A DNA stretch of 57,187 nt from Deltaproteobacteria bacterium CG11_big_fil_rev_8_21_14_0_20_47_16 (GTDB lineage Bacteria > UBA10199 > GCA-002796325 > 1-14-0-20-47-16): NCBI GenBank assembly GCA_002796325.1, contig PCXA01000009.1, forward strand, positions 1-57,187, written 5' to 3'. This document shows, piece after piece, positions 1-9,000 of this stretch. A program made the position numbers and the translations under genes. The notes below the pieces were generated by a model. That model saw nothing but the letters and a program-made list of their open reading frames with translations. It did no database searches and was not told the DNA's origin. The first letter of the stretch is position 1; the number at the start of each line of letters is the position of its first letter.

Positions 1-1
1 G

Positions 2-256
2 ATAATGAATGCGGATGGGAGTAATCAAAAGCCTGTCACGTCCGTAACTGCCTCAGGAATCGCGTGTGCCAATCCCCAATGGTCTTCCGATGGTTCCATG
101 ATTGTCTTCCAATCAAATCAAAAGGTGGATGGTAGCAACGTCAATGGTGGCACTCAAAATATTTGGGTAGTCGGAGCAGATGGCACGGGCCTTAAGGCCT
201 TAACAGCAATAACCGCACAAGGTGTGACCAGCGGCTTTCCCCAATGGTCGTTCTAA
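2..256 (+). CDS. TolB-like beta-propeller protein, C-terminal end (partial)
   Basis: Only the last 84 or so codons lie in the window; the frame is open to the left edge, so the gene begins upstream. Two PD40/WD40-like TolB repeats are visible. Each carries a 'PQWSxDG' or 'PQWSF' strand and a 'NADGSN' or 'GADGTG' turn, and the protein ends right after the last strand. Such propellers usually act in the periplasm or on the cell surface as binding platforms. The first Met in the window sits inside a repeat (typical 'VMNADG' context), so it is probably not the true start. The specific role is unknown. Confidence 0.6.
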   Translation: MMNADGSNQKPVTSVTASGIACANPQWSSDGSMIVFQSNQKVDGSNVNGGTQNIWVVGADGTGLKALTAITAQGVTSGFPQWSF

Positions 257-270
257 AGAGAGGAGTTGCC

Positions 271-891
271 ATGCAATCATACCCGGTACTTTGTTTTAAT
301 ACGGCCTCCTTGAGAGAATTTGTGGAATTCTGGAGCAAGGTGTACGGTTCACCATCCGTTGAAAAACTTTATACAGATCACATCAGCAAAAAGCGGTTCG
401 ATGCCGACGATATTCTTGCGCTGTATCAATGGAAGAATGGAACGCCTTTGAGTGAGCGTAAACGTGACTCCGTGGAGACTAATATAGTCGCGAAGCTCCA
501 CATCATCAACGAATTGAAATTGGATTACAGTGAAGAGGCCTTCCAGAAAAATTTTAAGGACATGACCGCTGTTTGGAAAATATTTCTGAAAAATATTATC
601 TCACCAAGCCAGTTCGCCATTTTCGATATGCACGTCTTTCGGGCCTTTTGGTTTTTAACAACCGGTGAGATCAGAGAGATTGATGATGTCCTTACTGATG
701 CTATTCTAAATACCCATAAGGAACGGGCGAAAGAGGATCTGTACAACATTAAATATCTGCCATTTATCCGCAGCTTGATGCACGACGACATTCCTCTCAA
801 AAAAAATGATGAGTGTTTGATGATGTTTGGAAAATTTTTAAGGTCAGAGTTTTCAAGGGCTTTGTTGCCGAATTCAAAATCTGACAAATGA
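271..891 (+). CDS. uncharacterised helical protein, possibly DNA-glycosylase-like fold
   Basis: This 206-residue protein has no signal peptide or membrane segment. The ATG at 271 is preferred because AGAGGAG sits at 259-265; an upstream in-frame start at 244 would overlap the previous gene. The sequence is mostly helical. Around residue 118 it has a 'PSQFAIFDMHVFRAF' stretch, which resembles the 'DxHVxRA' helix of proteins with an 8-oxoguanine-glycosylase-like fold; this is a resemblance from memory only. It begins 14 bases after the preceding stop. I do not recognise a family with certainty and assign no function. Confidence 0.55.
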   Translation: MQSYPVLCFNTASLREFVEFWSKVYGSPSVEKLYTDHISKKRFDADDILALYQWKNGTPLSERKRDSVETNIVAKLHIINELKLDYSEEAFQKNFKDMTAVWKIFLKNIISPSQFAIFDMHVFRAFWFLTTGEIREIDDVLTDAILNTHKERAKEDLYNIKYLPFIRSLMHDDIPLKKNDECLMMFGKFLRSEFSRALLPNSKSDK

Positions 892-956
892 TCGGTTTGT
901 ATCCCGGGCGAGTCCATATATGTGATGACTTAGCCAATCACTAAATGGGAGGATGA

Positions 957-1169
957 ATGGCCACATTTATAAACACATGTCCTAAGTGTAATTCGAATAC
1001 TGTTAGTGAGTTTAAAAAAGGCACCAATGCCTTCTGGATATGTCTGATCGGAGGGTTTGCTTTCCTTTTTGTCTGGTGGCCTGCGTTGTTTCTCGCAATA
1101 CCCGCAGCGCTAATGTGTAAGTCAGACGTGTGGTATAAATGCGACAGTTGTAAGTTAAAGTGGAAGTGA
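957..1169 (+). CDS. small zinc-ribbon protein with one hydrophobic hairpin
   Basis: This 70-residue protein begins with a CPKC knuckle (about residues 8-11), continues with a hydrophobic stretch of about 30 residues rich in Trp and Phe (about 27-53), and ends with a CDSC knuckle. The layout of two CxxC pairs bracketing a membrane-inserted segment resembles LITAF-like zinc-ribbon membrane proteins, but homology is not established. GGGAGG lies just upstream of the ATG. It is probably an inner-membrane-associated zinc protein. Its role is unknown, and it sits among other short orphan genes. Confidence 0.6.
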   Translation: MATFINTCPKCNSNTVSEFKKGTNAFWICLIGGFAFLFVWWPALFLAIPAALMCKSDVWYKCDSCKLKWK

Positions 1170-1178
1170 ATTGCCCAT

Positions 1179-1568
1179 ATGACTTGCGATGACTTGAATA
1201 AGGCCATGACAGCAGCTAAGCGGATATCGAAATCACTGGCCGCAAAGTATGAAAGTGCTTTTAAAGAAGTTAGGCCGTACTTGGTTTTTTCAAGTCGCTT
1301 AGGGCAAGTTGAAATCGATGCTTCGCTTGAAAAGCAAACCTCTGATTTTCCAGAAATGTTCACGGAAGAGACCCGAAAAGCAAAATTCAAGGGTGATATT
1401 GTCTATTTGGATAACGTTTGTATTGAATTGCGATTTACATCGCTTGCTTACGAACTGATCTGGCTTTTACAGAAAGACCCACTTGTTGATCGCGCGCTGA
1501 CTCCGCAAACTCATGCTTCGATCAGGATTGTCATTGGAACGGTAATCAACTTATCCAAGGCGTCTTAA
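1179..1568 (+). CDS. hypothetical protein
   Basis: This 129-residue open frame begins 10 bases after the zinc-ribbon gene on the same strand, so the two may be cotranscribed. It has no signal peptide, membrane segment or motif I recognise. The composition is mixed alpha/beta, with a 'RLGQVEIDASLEKQ' strand-turn and a C-terminal helix. No clear Shine-Dalgarno sequence precedes the ATG. It could be a genuine orphan gene of an integrated element. The main support is its length, its coding-like composition and its place in a same-strand run. Confidence 0.4.
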   Translation: MTCDDLNKAMTAAKRISKSLAAKYESAFKEVRPYLVFSSRLGQVEIDASLEKQTSDFPEMFTEETRKAKFKGDIVYLDNVCIELRFTSLAYELIWLLQKDPLVDRALTPQTHASIRIVIGTVINLSKAS

Positions 1569-1590
1569 AGGACCTGTGTCTGGCCCCCCA

Positions 1591-1638
1591 ACCTCCATGA
1601 CCTACATTGCATATATAGGGTGATTGAGATATGGAGGT
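1591..1638. repeat. 8-bp perfect inverted repeat upstream of the DUF2779 remnant
   Basis: ACCTCCAT at 1591-1598 and ATGGAGGT at 1631-1638 form an inverted repeat with a 32-base spacer. The right arm overlaps the ribosome-binding region of the truncated gene at 1642. It could be an operator of the original gene or chance. Confidence 0.25.
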
Positions 1639-1641
1639 CCA

Positions 1642-1791
1642 ATGTCGAAGCGCTACCTCACCAAATCCCGCTTTAAACTGGCTGTGGAGTGTCCCACCAA
1701 ACTCTATTATGCAGGCAAAGAGAACGAATATAAAAACAATATGCAGGGTGCCAACACGCGGTTGCATGGGGTCCGTATCAAGCTTCCATAG
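1642..1791 (+). pseudogene. 5' fragment of a DUF2779-family gene
   Basis: GGAGG (1633-1637) precedes an ATG that opens a 49-codon frame whose N-terminus reads 'SKRYLTKSRFKLAVECPTKL' and then YY. This is the characteristic start of DUF2779 proteins, in which a Lys-Ser-Arg segment is followed by a Cys-Pro that belongs to a nuclease-like fold, and which are normally hundreds of residues long. Here a TAG at 1789 ends the frame after divergent residues, and the YHS gene begins 46 bases later. I read it as a truncated remnant left by deletion or recombination. The family identification is from memory of the N-terminal signature. Confidence 0.55.
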
Positions 1792-1837
1792 CCAAATGCC
1801 GAGATCGTTGGTACTATAAAACAAGTGAGGATTGAAT

Positions 1838-2485
1838 ATGGCTGAGACCAAGAATTTTTCCGAAAAACTCGATGAATGTCTGGGTCAGCATCAGCAGGAG
1901 AAGCAGCGGACTCAGCGTCAAGTTGAAGGTACAATGAAACAGTTGGCCGAAAAGCGCGATGCTTTTAATAATGAGGCCTTTCGAATTCTCACTGCTGTTG
2001 TGTACCCAAAAATGCAGGAACTATCCCGCCGGTTTGATAACGCCAAGTTGGCTGATCTTGACAGGCAAGTTGGGTTGCATTGTCGGTGCAATTTCTCGCA
2101 CGCCGCTCTTTTCCCAGCCACGGCCCAATTAGACATTTCAATGTCACCGGGTGAGAATTACGATTCTTACATGGTTCATTATGACCTCGAAATACTTCCC
2201 ATTTTGATGGCGTACAAACCCCACGATGAGGCCAATTTCCCCATCAGAAAATCTTCAGAGGCCTTGATCGACCAATGGGCAGAGAAAAAGATTTTTGAAT
2301 TTATTAACACGTATCTCAAATTAGAAGTCGACACTCACTATCAGAGCGACAATATGATGGTTGATCCGGTGTGTGGCATGTCATTTCCCATCCAACAAGC
2401 CGCGTGCAGCGTCAAATCAGGCGAAAAAACGTTTTATTTTTGCTCAACAGTGTGTAGAGAGGCGTTTCTCAAAGAGCGCAGCTAG
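1838..2485 (+). CDS. YHS-domain metal-binding protein
   Basis: This 215-residue cytosolic protein has two parts. Residues 1-165 are helical and charged, with no recognised domain. The C-terminal 40 or so residues are a YHS domain: 'MVDPVCGM', then a 'FYFCSTVCREAF' strand and helix. YHS domains bind transition metals such as copper and are found in P-type ATPases and copper-handling proteins. The start at 1838 has GTGAGG eight bases upstream; the TTG at 1832 is too close to that site. It opens a run of metal-related genes (1838-9172), suggesting a role as a metal sensor, buffer or chaperone. The N-terminal part gives no clue to the partner. Confidence 0.7.
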   Translation: MAETKNFSEKLDECLGQHQQEKQRTQRQVEGTMKQLAEKRDAFNNEAFRILTAVVYPKMQELSRRFDNAKLADLDRQVGLHCRCNFSHAALFPATAQLDISMSPGENYDSYMVHYDLEILPILMAYKPHDEANFPIRKSSEALIDQWAEKKIFEFINTYLKLEVDTHYQSDNMMVDPVCGMSFPIQQAACSVKSGEKTFYFCSTVCREAFLKERS

Positions 2486-2539
2486 CCAATAAACAAAGCA
2501 TTTGACGGTAAGAAACGCGGGGAGTAGCCTCGAGACGAT

Positions 2540-2920
2540 ATGACAAAACGTCGGTGTACAGTTTATCAAGTGATGGCAGTTTTGGTGGCCCTGTATGGGG
2601 TCATGTCGGCCTGTATTTGCACGGATCATGCGGCTTCCCAGATGGCCATGCCGGCCTGCCATCATTGTAGTCCCTCCCAGGATGATGCCGCGGGGGCTCA
2701 GCTTGCATCCCATCATCAGTGTTGCGGAATGGAGCGCGCGCCAATCGCAGTTGAAAAAGTCTCATCTCCGATTCCAATACAATCTGGGATGGTTGTGTTG
2801 CTGTCGTCCGCTGTGTTATTCTCCGACGCGAATTCTAGAACTATTGCATTGCCCAGTCTCTCTCATGCTCCCCCAAACGAACTCCCGATTTATTTTACCA
2901 CCCAGCGTTTCGTGATTTGA
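2540..2920 (+). CDS. secreted Cys/His-rich small protein (DUF2946/CopL-like)
   Basis: This 126-residue protein has an N-terminal hydrophobic segment (residues 10-26) that should act as a signal peptide or anchor. A dense set of potential metal ligands follows: 'CICTDHAA', 'PACHHC' and 'SHHQCCGM' between residues 25 and 65. Short exported proteins of this style accompany copper and other heavy-metal efflux genes in many Gram-negative bacteria. It begins 54 bases after the YHS gene and ends 42 bases before the metal-binding lipoprotein. A periplasmic metal-binding role is inferred from composition and context. Confidence 0.55.
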   Translation: MTKRRCTVYQVMAVLVALYGVMSACICTDHAASQMAMPACHHCSPSQDDAAGAQLASHHQCCGMERAPIAVEKVSSPIPIQSGMVVLLSSAVLFSDANSRTIALPSLSHAPPNELPIYFTTQRFVI

Positions 2921-2962
2921 AATCCTCCGCAGGTTTGTTAAACACTAACCACGGAGGAGTGT

Positions 2963-3160
2963 ATGAAATTTCTGCGTCTATTTTGGATTTTTCCCGTTCT
3001 ACTGCTAGTTGCGGTGGGAACGGTGTCGTGTAGCAAAAAAGATCCCAATGTTCTGTATTATACTTGCCCGATGCATCCGCAAATTCAAAAATCAGAACCA
3101 GGCCAATGCCCAATATGCGGCATGTCGCTGGTGCCGGTCAAAAGGGATGAGATCCCATGA
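2963..3160 (+). CDS. lipoprotein consisting of a single heavy-metal-binding domain
   Basis: This 65-residue product has a lipoprotein signal (residues 1-23, lipobox 'TVSC'). The rest is one heavy-metal-binding domain: '[10 protein letters not shown]', then '[13 protein letters not shown]'. In known systems this domain forms the N-terminus of CusB/CzcB periplasmic adaptors or of metal-transport ATPases; here it stands alone. Good ribosome-binding context (ACGGAGGAG just upstream) and the ATGA overlap with the next gene argue that it is a complete gene rather than debris. It probably buffers or delivers metal on the periplasmic face. Its relation to the missing adaptor is discussed in the findings. 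Confidence 0.75.
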   Translation: MKFLRLFWIFPVLLLVAVGTVSCSKKDPNVLYYTCPMHPQIQKSEPGQCPICGMSLVPVKRDEIP

Positions 3161-3636
3161 GGATGCTTGTTATTTTTATTTTTCTGAGTCTCTTTGGGGT
3201 CAAAGTTTCTTTGGCGCATGAAGGGGAGCGTCATATTGAAAGTCAGCCCCCCACGTTGGTAGAGGATGCGAGTCTTCTCAAGGCAATCAATGCGGAGTAC
3301 CTCGCAACGATCAAGCCAATCTTCAGACGTGCCTGCTTCGATTGTCATTCCACCCAGACGCAATATCCGTGGTACCACAACATCCCCGGAATTAAGCAGT
3401 GGATTGACAGCGATATCAAAGAAGCAAGGAAACATCTGGATATGACAAATGACTTTCCTTTCCAGGGGCATGGGAGCCCTCAAAAGGATTTTGAAGCGAT
3501 CCGAAAAACGATCCAGCAAAACACGATGCCCCCATTCCGTTACAAAATGATGCATTGGGACGCGGGTCTTACGGCGTCCGAAAAAGAGGGTGTTTTGAAG
3601 TGGATCGACGACAACCAAAAGAAAGTACAAAACTAA
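3157..3636 (+). CDS. periplasmic haem-binding (CxxCH) protein
   Basis: This 159-residue protein has a cleavable signal peptide (likely cut after 'VSLA', residue 20) and one c-type haem motif, CFDCH at residues 60-64. It is followed by the '[14 protein letters not shown]' stretch typical of the Haem_bd family. A second conserved patch, '[12 protein letters not shown]', could supply the distal Met ligand. It would need cytochrome c maturation in the periplasm. The gene overlaps the preceding lipoprotein gene by ATGA, so translation is coupled. Its place in a metal-resistance run suggests a redox role in metal detoxification, but this is inference. Confidence 0.75.
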   Translation: MRMLVIFIFLSLFGVKVSLAHEGERHIESQPPTLVEDASLLKAINAEYLATIKPIFRRACFDCHSTQTQYPWYHNIPGIKQWIDSDIKEARKHLDMTNDFPFQGHGSPQKDFEAIRKTIQQNTMPPFRYKMMHWDAGLTASEKEGVLKWIDDNQKKVQN

Positions 3637-3655
3637 CTCAACCTTGGAGGAAAAT

Positions 3656-4411
3656 ATGAAGATTACTACGATGATTTTTTTGGTGATGGTGAGTGTGGTG
3701 GGCAATACGCCACTTATTGCAGCAGAAAATGCGCCATTTAATGCTGCCCCCCCAGTTCAGAAAACCATCAGCCTGGATTCGCGGATTGATGCATCCAATA
3801 TTCGTATTGCCAGTCAGGGAAATAAAGTTCTCATTTCTGGGACGGTGGGGAGTCTGATTGAGAAACAATTGGTGGAGGAAGCCGCAAAGAGTGTGGTTGG
3901 CAGTGATTACAGTGTGAGTGGACTTAAGGTGGTGCCGCCAATGGTGTCAGATGTGGATATTCAACGTAGTATTGAAACATCTGTGCCGTCTCATTGCCAA
4001 GTAAAGCTCCAGAACTTTGAAGTGCAGGTCAGGGATGGTAATGTCACCCTTTCTGGACAGACCGACAGTCTTCACCATAGCACCATGGCCGGATACGTGG
4101 CATCTACCATTCGCGGTGTCAAAAGTGTCACAAACCGCATTGTCGTGGATGATAACCGGGCCTCTGATAAGCTAATCCGTGAAAACATCTCGGCTGTGTT
4201 AGATGATTATCTGAAAAAGAATAATATCAATTGGTTGGGCATTGCTGTCAAAAATGGAGCGGTGACTTTGAGCGGAGATGTAGACAATTATGAACAGGAA
4301 CGTCATATTACGGACGTTGTCCAGCGGTTGCCGGGTGTGGTGTCATTGAAAAACAAGCTGGTTATAAGAAGTGAACATTATGGCCAGAGGGATAGAACCG
4401 GTCGGTATTAA
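3656..4411 (+). CDS. periplasmic protein with three BON domains
   Basis: This 251-residue protein starts at 3656 behind TTGGAGG (3644-3650) and has a signal peptide (residues 1-23). Three BON-type repeats follow, at roughly residues 35-95, 100-165 and 170-240. Each ends with the typical 'GxVxLxGxV' strand and a 'gV.sv.n.l.v' closing strand ('VKSVTNRIVV', 'VVSLKNKLVI'). BON domains (OsmY type) bind phospholipid or peptidoglycan in the periplasm. The first copy is the most degenerate. It is cotranscribed with metal-handling genes and may stabilise the envelope under metal stress; no direct metal ligands are seen. Confidence 0.75.
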   Translation: MKITTMIFLVMVSVVGNTPLIAAENAPFNAAPPVQKTISLDSRIDASNIRIASQGNKVLISGTVGSLIEKQLVEEAAKSVVGSDYSVSGLKVVPPMVSDVDIQRSIETSVPSHCQVKLQNFEVQVRDGNVTLSGQTDSLHHSTMAGYVASTIRGVKSVTNRIVVDDNRASDKLIRENISAVLDDYLKKNNINWLGIAVKNGAVTLSGDVDNYEQERHITDVVQRLPGVVSLKNKLVIRSEHYGQRDRTGRY

Positions 4412-4461
4412 GAAAATAGTGTTGCAAACAACAGGGTTTTGTATTTGATGCTTTACCACCG

Positions 4462-4740
4462 ATGAAATTTGACCTTAAAAATATTCGGCTTGCCACCGTT
4501 GTCATTTTAATTGCCTTTATTTTTTCGGCAACGGAATGGCATGTGGATCACGACCACGATGCCAAACCATCGGAGTGCCAATGCTGTCTGCAGTGCTGTC
4601 CCTCTCATAATCTTGCCCCATTGCCTGATCAAATGACTTCCTTGATTGGGCAACCCATTGCCACTGAGTTTGTTGAATCAATCAATATCGTTCATCAATT
4701 ATTGATTCCTTCCAAAATAGACAGACCCCCCATCGCTTAA
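4462..4740 (+). CDS. short exported His/Cys-rich protein, probable metal binder
   Basis: This 92-residue product has a hydrophobic N-terminal segment (residues 10-23). It is followed by 'HVDHDHD' and a cysteine knot 'CQCCLQCCPSH', a cluster of at least ten potential metal ligands within 25 residues. The rest is unremarkable. It lies directly upstream of the outer-membrane efflux gene, in the position where cation exporters of the CzcCBA type often have a small exported metal-binding accessory protein. It resembles the 2540-2920 product in style but not in sequence. The role is inferred from composition and context. Confidence 0.55.
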   Translation: MKFDLKNIRLATVVILIAFIFSATEWHVDHDHDAKPSECQCCLQCCPSHNLAPLPDQMTSLIGQPIATEFVESINIVHQLLIPSKIDRPPIA

Positions 4741-4792
4741 ATATTCATCAGCAGTGCCAAGACAAAATAAATTCTGAGTGAGGATAATCTCG

Positions 4793-6025
4793 ATGAGACT
4801 CTTTTTGATTTTGCTCGTTGCGGGCATATTCAGCGTGTCCGTAGTGGAGGCCTGTACTGTTACCACCCCACAGGACATTCTAACATGCGCGTTGGAAAAA
4901 CATCCCGATGTGATCAATGCGGAGTCTGAGAAATTGCGTGATGACCACCTGGTCGATATTGCAAAGCAGCGGCCCAATCCGGTGCTCCAAAGCCTTTTCT
5001 TGAGCGGGAAAAATTTTAACGATAGCAACTTAACGGAGAACTCTCTTTTGCTGACGTTTGAATTGGGCGGCAAACGGAAATCCCGGATCAACCAGGCATC
5101 GGTGCTTGCTGAAAAGTCGGGCCTTGAAGTGAGGCGCAATAGAGAGGAGATAGCCCTTCGAACCGTTCTGACTTTGTATCGACTTCGACAAATCAGATCA
5201 GAACTAAGTCGTATTGAAGAAACTATATCGACCTTTAGCAAAATTATCACCGCGCTTAAATCCCGTCCCAAGCTGACGCCAGAGCAGGAAGTATCCCAAT
5301 CCTCCTTTAGTCTCGTCAGGGAGGATTATAAACTCAAGAAGATTACTTTGATTCAGGAACAGGCGGGGCTCGTGGCTTGGCTCGAGGTGGCGACTGGGGT
5401 GCCGGAACAGATTATTTTGCGGCATCTTCCACTCCCCAAGGCCAATTGGCCGGAATTCCCCGTCTCGATGGAAACGGAGTCATTATCCAATGCTACAGTT
5501 GCACTTGCGCGTTCCGAGAAAACCCTCGCAGAACGAAATAGCGCCATTGCCAAATCCAAGGCCTGGCCTGATCTGCAGATAGGGCCTAGTTTTGCCACAG
5601 AAGACCTGATGGGTAATGGTAGCAGCACAGGGTTTTTGGGCGGCTTTAGTCTTTCTGTTCCAATTCCAGTCTTGAACCTCAACCGCGGAGGGAAGGCCTT
5701 TGCACAGGCCGATCAGTCTCGCGCCGAAACCAATCTGGACCTGACCATTCAAAAGACCAGCGCTGAGAAAATTCTGCAATTCAAGCGGTATCAGGCGGCG
5801 ATCAAGGCGCTGCGGTCAACGCGGCAGATCAACGGTATGGCGACTGATCATGAAAAGATCGAAGAATTTTTTGAGAAGGGATTGGTCACCAGCGTTTTGG
5901 TGATTGAGACCCATCGGCAACTTTATGATATTACCCGCACCCGTAATGAGCAGGAACTCACTGGCATCGATGCCCTTTGGAAACTTTACATCCTCGAGGG
6001 CACAGCCCTCGATGCAAAAATTTAA
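4793..6025 (+). CDS. czcC: outer-membrane efflux channel, TolC family (CzcC-like)
   Basis: This 410-residue protein has a signal peptide (residues 1-20, ending near 'VVEA'). The usual TolC-family layout of long amphipathic coiled-coil helices follows, for example around 'EEIALRTVLTLYRLRQIRS' and the matching C-terminal helix pair. The ATG at 4793 is preferred because GTGAGGA lies at 4778-4784; the GTG at 4778 would fall within that site. The product forms the trimeric outer-membrane duct of a tripartite cation exporter. Its stop is 12 bases from the start of the RND gene, so they form one transcription unit. No adaptor gene lies between them, which is unusual. Confidence 0.8.
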   Translation: MRLFLILLVAGIFSVSVVEACTVTTPQDILTCALEKHPDVINAESEKLRDDHLVDIAKQRPNPVLQSLFLSGKNFNDSNLTENSLLLTFELGGKRKSRINQASVLAEKSGLEVRRNREEIALRTVLTLYRLRQIRSELSRIEETISTFSKIITALKSRPKLTPEQEVSQSSFSLVREDYKLKKITLIQEQAGLVAWLEVATGVPEQIILRHLPLPKANWPEFPVSMETESLSNATVALARSEKTLAERNSAIAKSKAWPDLQIGPSFATEDLMGNGSSTGFLGGFSLSVPIPVLNLNRGGKAFAQADQSRAETNLDLTIQKTSAEKILQFKRYQAAIKALRSTRQINGMATDHEKIEEFFEKGLVTSVLVIETHRQLYDITRTRNEQELTGIDALWKLYILEGTALDAKI

Positions 6026-6037
6026 GCGGGGGAATTT

Positions 6038-9000
6038 ATGATCAATAAAATTATTCAATTTTCAGTCAAAAACCGCTGGATGGTCCTCCTCCTAGCCATT
6101 CTGACGATGGTGGCAGGATGGATCGCCTTTGAAAATCTGACCATTGATGCCGTTCCAGATATCACCAATGTCCAGGTGTCGGTGAGCAGTGTGGTTGAGG
6201 GACTTGTGCCCGAAGAGATTGAACGGGTCATCACTTATCCCATTGAAGCCGCAGTCAATGGCATCGCAAAAGTAACGCATATTCGGTCGCTTTCAAAGTT
6301 TGGCCTCTCTCAAGTGACAGTCAATTTCGAGGACGGGACAGATATTTACTGGGCGCGTCAGCAGGTGGCTGAAAGGCTGTCCGCTGTTTTGGGCGAATTG
6401 CCCAAGGGTGTGCAACCCAAGCTGGGGCCGATTTCCACTGGTCTCGGTGAAATCTTTATGTACACGGTGGAATCGGATACCCCGCTTGTAGGACCGGAGC
6501 GCAAGGCGCAACTGATGGAGCTTCGGGCCATTCAGGAATGGGTGATTCGCCCGAGATTAATGACGGTACAAGGAGTGGCCGGGGTGGATACCACCGGAGG
6601 TTATGAGAAACAGTATCACATCCAACCCAACATCAAGACCATGAGGGAGTTGGGTCTGAGTTTTGAAGATTTGCATGCTGCCCTGGAGGCCAGTAATAAG
6701 AATGTGGGTGGTGGATACATTGAGCAGGGAAAGGATCTCTTCCTGGTTCAAGCGGTTGGTTTATTTGCCTCGGCCGATGACATTCGGAGGGTTCCCGTTA
6801 AAATCTTGGAAAATTTGCGCGTTGTGACCATCGGCGATATTGCTACAGTCACTGTAGGTAGCGGTTTGCGCGTGGGTGCTGCATTGGTGAGTGGAAAAGA
6901 AGCAATTTTGGGTACGGTGTTTCTTCTGATGGGTGAAAATAGCCGGGTAGTGGCCAAAAGGGTGGCCGAACGCTTCGATGAGATCAAAAAAAATCTCCCC
7001 CAAGGGATCAAGATTGAAACTCTCTATAATCGCGCAGAGGTGGTGGACGCCACATTGGATACGGTCATCCATAATCTCCTGATGGGTGCGATTTTGGTGG
7101 TTATCATTCTCTTGTTGTTCCTGGGAAATCTGAGGGCGGCGGTCATCACAGCCATTACAATTCCGTTTGCCCTTCTGTTTACCTTCCTGCTGATGAAGGC
7201 GCGGGGTATCTCTGGGAATTTGATGAGTCTGGGTGCTCTCGACTTTGGTATCATCGTCGACGGGGCTGTTATTGTCATGGATAACTGTGTGCGAGTTGCG
7301 CATGAAAGAATCAAGGGTCTCGGCCGCGCCTTGACACGCTCCGAACTCCAGGAAACGGTGGTCCATGCCACTATCGAAACACGAAAGGCGGCGGGCTTTG
7401 GTGAGTTGATAATTGTTCTGGTTCTTTTGCCCATCTTTGCCCTGACCGGTATTGAAGGCAAAATGTTTAAACCAATGATTGCCTCATTCTGTTTTGCCCT
7501 CCTCGGGGCTTTGATCTTTTCCTTCACAGCGGCTCCGGCGCTCGCCTCTCTTTTTTTGAGTGGAAAGGTTGCAGAAAACGAGCCTTGGCTGATGCGAAAG
7601 GCGCGCGATGCCTATCATGGTCTTCTGTTCTGGAGTTTGAGTCATCGGAAATATGTGTTGTCAGGCGTAGGAATCATACTGATTGTCGGTTTTGCTCTTT
7701 TTGCTCGCTTGGGTGCAGAGTTTGTCCCGCAGCTTAATGAGGGATCCATCGTCGTGATGCTTCAGCGAGACGTCAATATCAGTATGACGGAAGCAGTGCG
7801 GATGCAGGAAGAATCGGAAAAGCTCATTATGGATTTCCCTGAAGTGGCGAAGGTTTTTTCACGCACTGGAACCGCCGAGGCGGCCACCGATCCGATGGGA
7901 ATCTATCAGACCGACACGTTTGTGATGCTTAAGCCGAAAAAAGACTGGCCCAAAGTAGATGGCCGCCGTCGCGGAAAAGATGAGCTTGCCGAGGCAATCG
8001 CTGAAAAACTCAGAAAAGAAATGCCGGACCAGGAACCGATTCTGACCCAGCCGATCCAGATGCGGTTTAACGAATTGATGGAAGGGACGCGTGCTGATAT
8101 TGCGGTCAAAATATTTGGCGACGATCTTGAGCAGCTACTAGAGCAATCAGAGAAGGCTGAAACCATCTTGAAGAAAATCCCGGGTGCCGGAGATGTGGAG
8201 GCCGAAATTTCTGAAAAGGCCAAGCTGCTCAGAATTACCCCCAACCATACCTTGCTGGAAAAAATGGGCATCCCGGTCCAAGCAGTTCTGGATACGACTT
8301 CCACGGCCATCGGTGGCCTGGAGGCTGGGACCTTATATGAAGGTGTTCGACGATTTCCCATTGTGATTCGTGCCAATGAACAGGAACGTTCTGATCCTGA
8401 AGTGATTAAAACTCTTCCGGTCTCGATCGGGCCCTATTTAAATGTTCGCATTGCAGAGGTGGCTGATGTGGCGCCGACAGAAAGTTTTGGGCTGATCATC
8501 CGTGAAAATGCCAAACGACGGGCCGCCATTCTGGTGAATCCCCGTGGGCGCGATACGGAGAGCTTTGTAATGGAAGCGAGGGCGACTTTGGAAAAGGAAA
8601 TTCCACTTCAGGCCGGTTCTTATTTTGAATGGGGCGGGAATTTCAAAAATCTGGAGAAGGCCAAGGCCAGGTTGATGCTCCTGATGCCGCTGGTCCTTCT
8701 TTTGGTTCTTGTGATGATCTATGTTGTTTTCCGAAATCTCTTTCAAACCCTTCTCATTTTTAGCGGGGTTCCCTTGGCGATGGTGGGCGGCATTGTGATG
8801 CTCTTAATTACCGGCTTACCATTCAGCATCTCCGCGGGCGTTGGGTTTATCGCCCTCTCGGGCATTGCCATCTTAAACGGCGTGGTGCTCATCAGTTATA
8901 TCAATCTCCTCCGTCAGGAGACAGGGCATTCCGGTGTTACCCTTGTGTTTCAGGGTTGTCTGATGCGCTTGCGACCAGTATTAATGACAGCCTTGGTCGA

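Noticed and set aside
2963-3160. Metal-binding lipoprotein as a broken piece of a CusB adaptor
   Set aside because: It has its own signal peptide, ribosome-binding site, stop codon and coupled downstream gene, so it looks complete.
3085-3705. 206-codon open frame on the minus strand
   Set aside because: It is antisense to three well-supported plus-strand genes with signal peptides and family motifs, so it is a shadow.
6761-7527. Long minus-strand frames inside the RND gene
   Set aside because: They mirror a conserved 1044-residue transporter and show no family features of their own.
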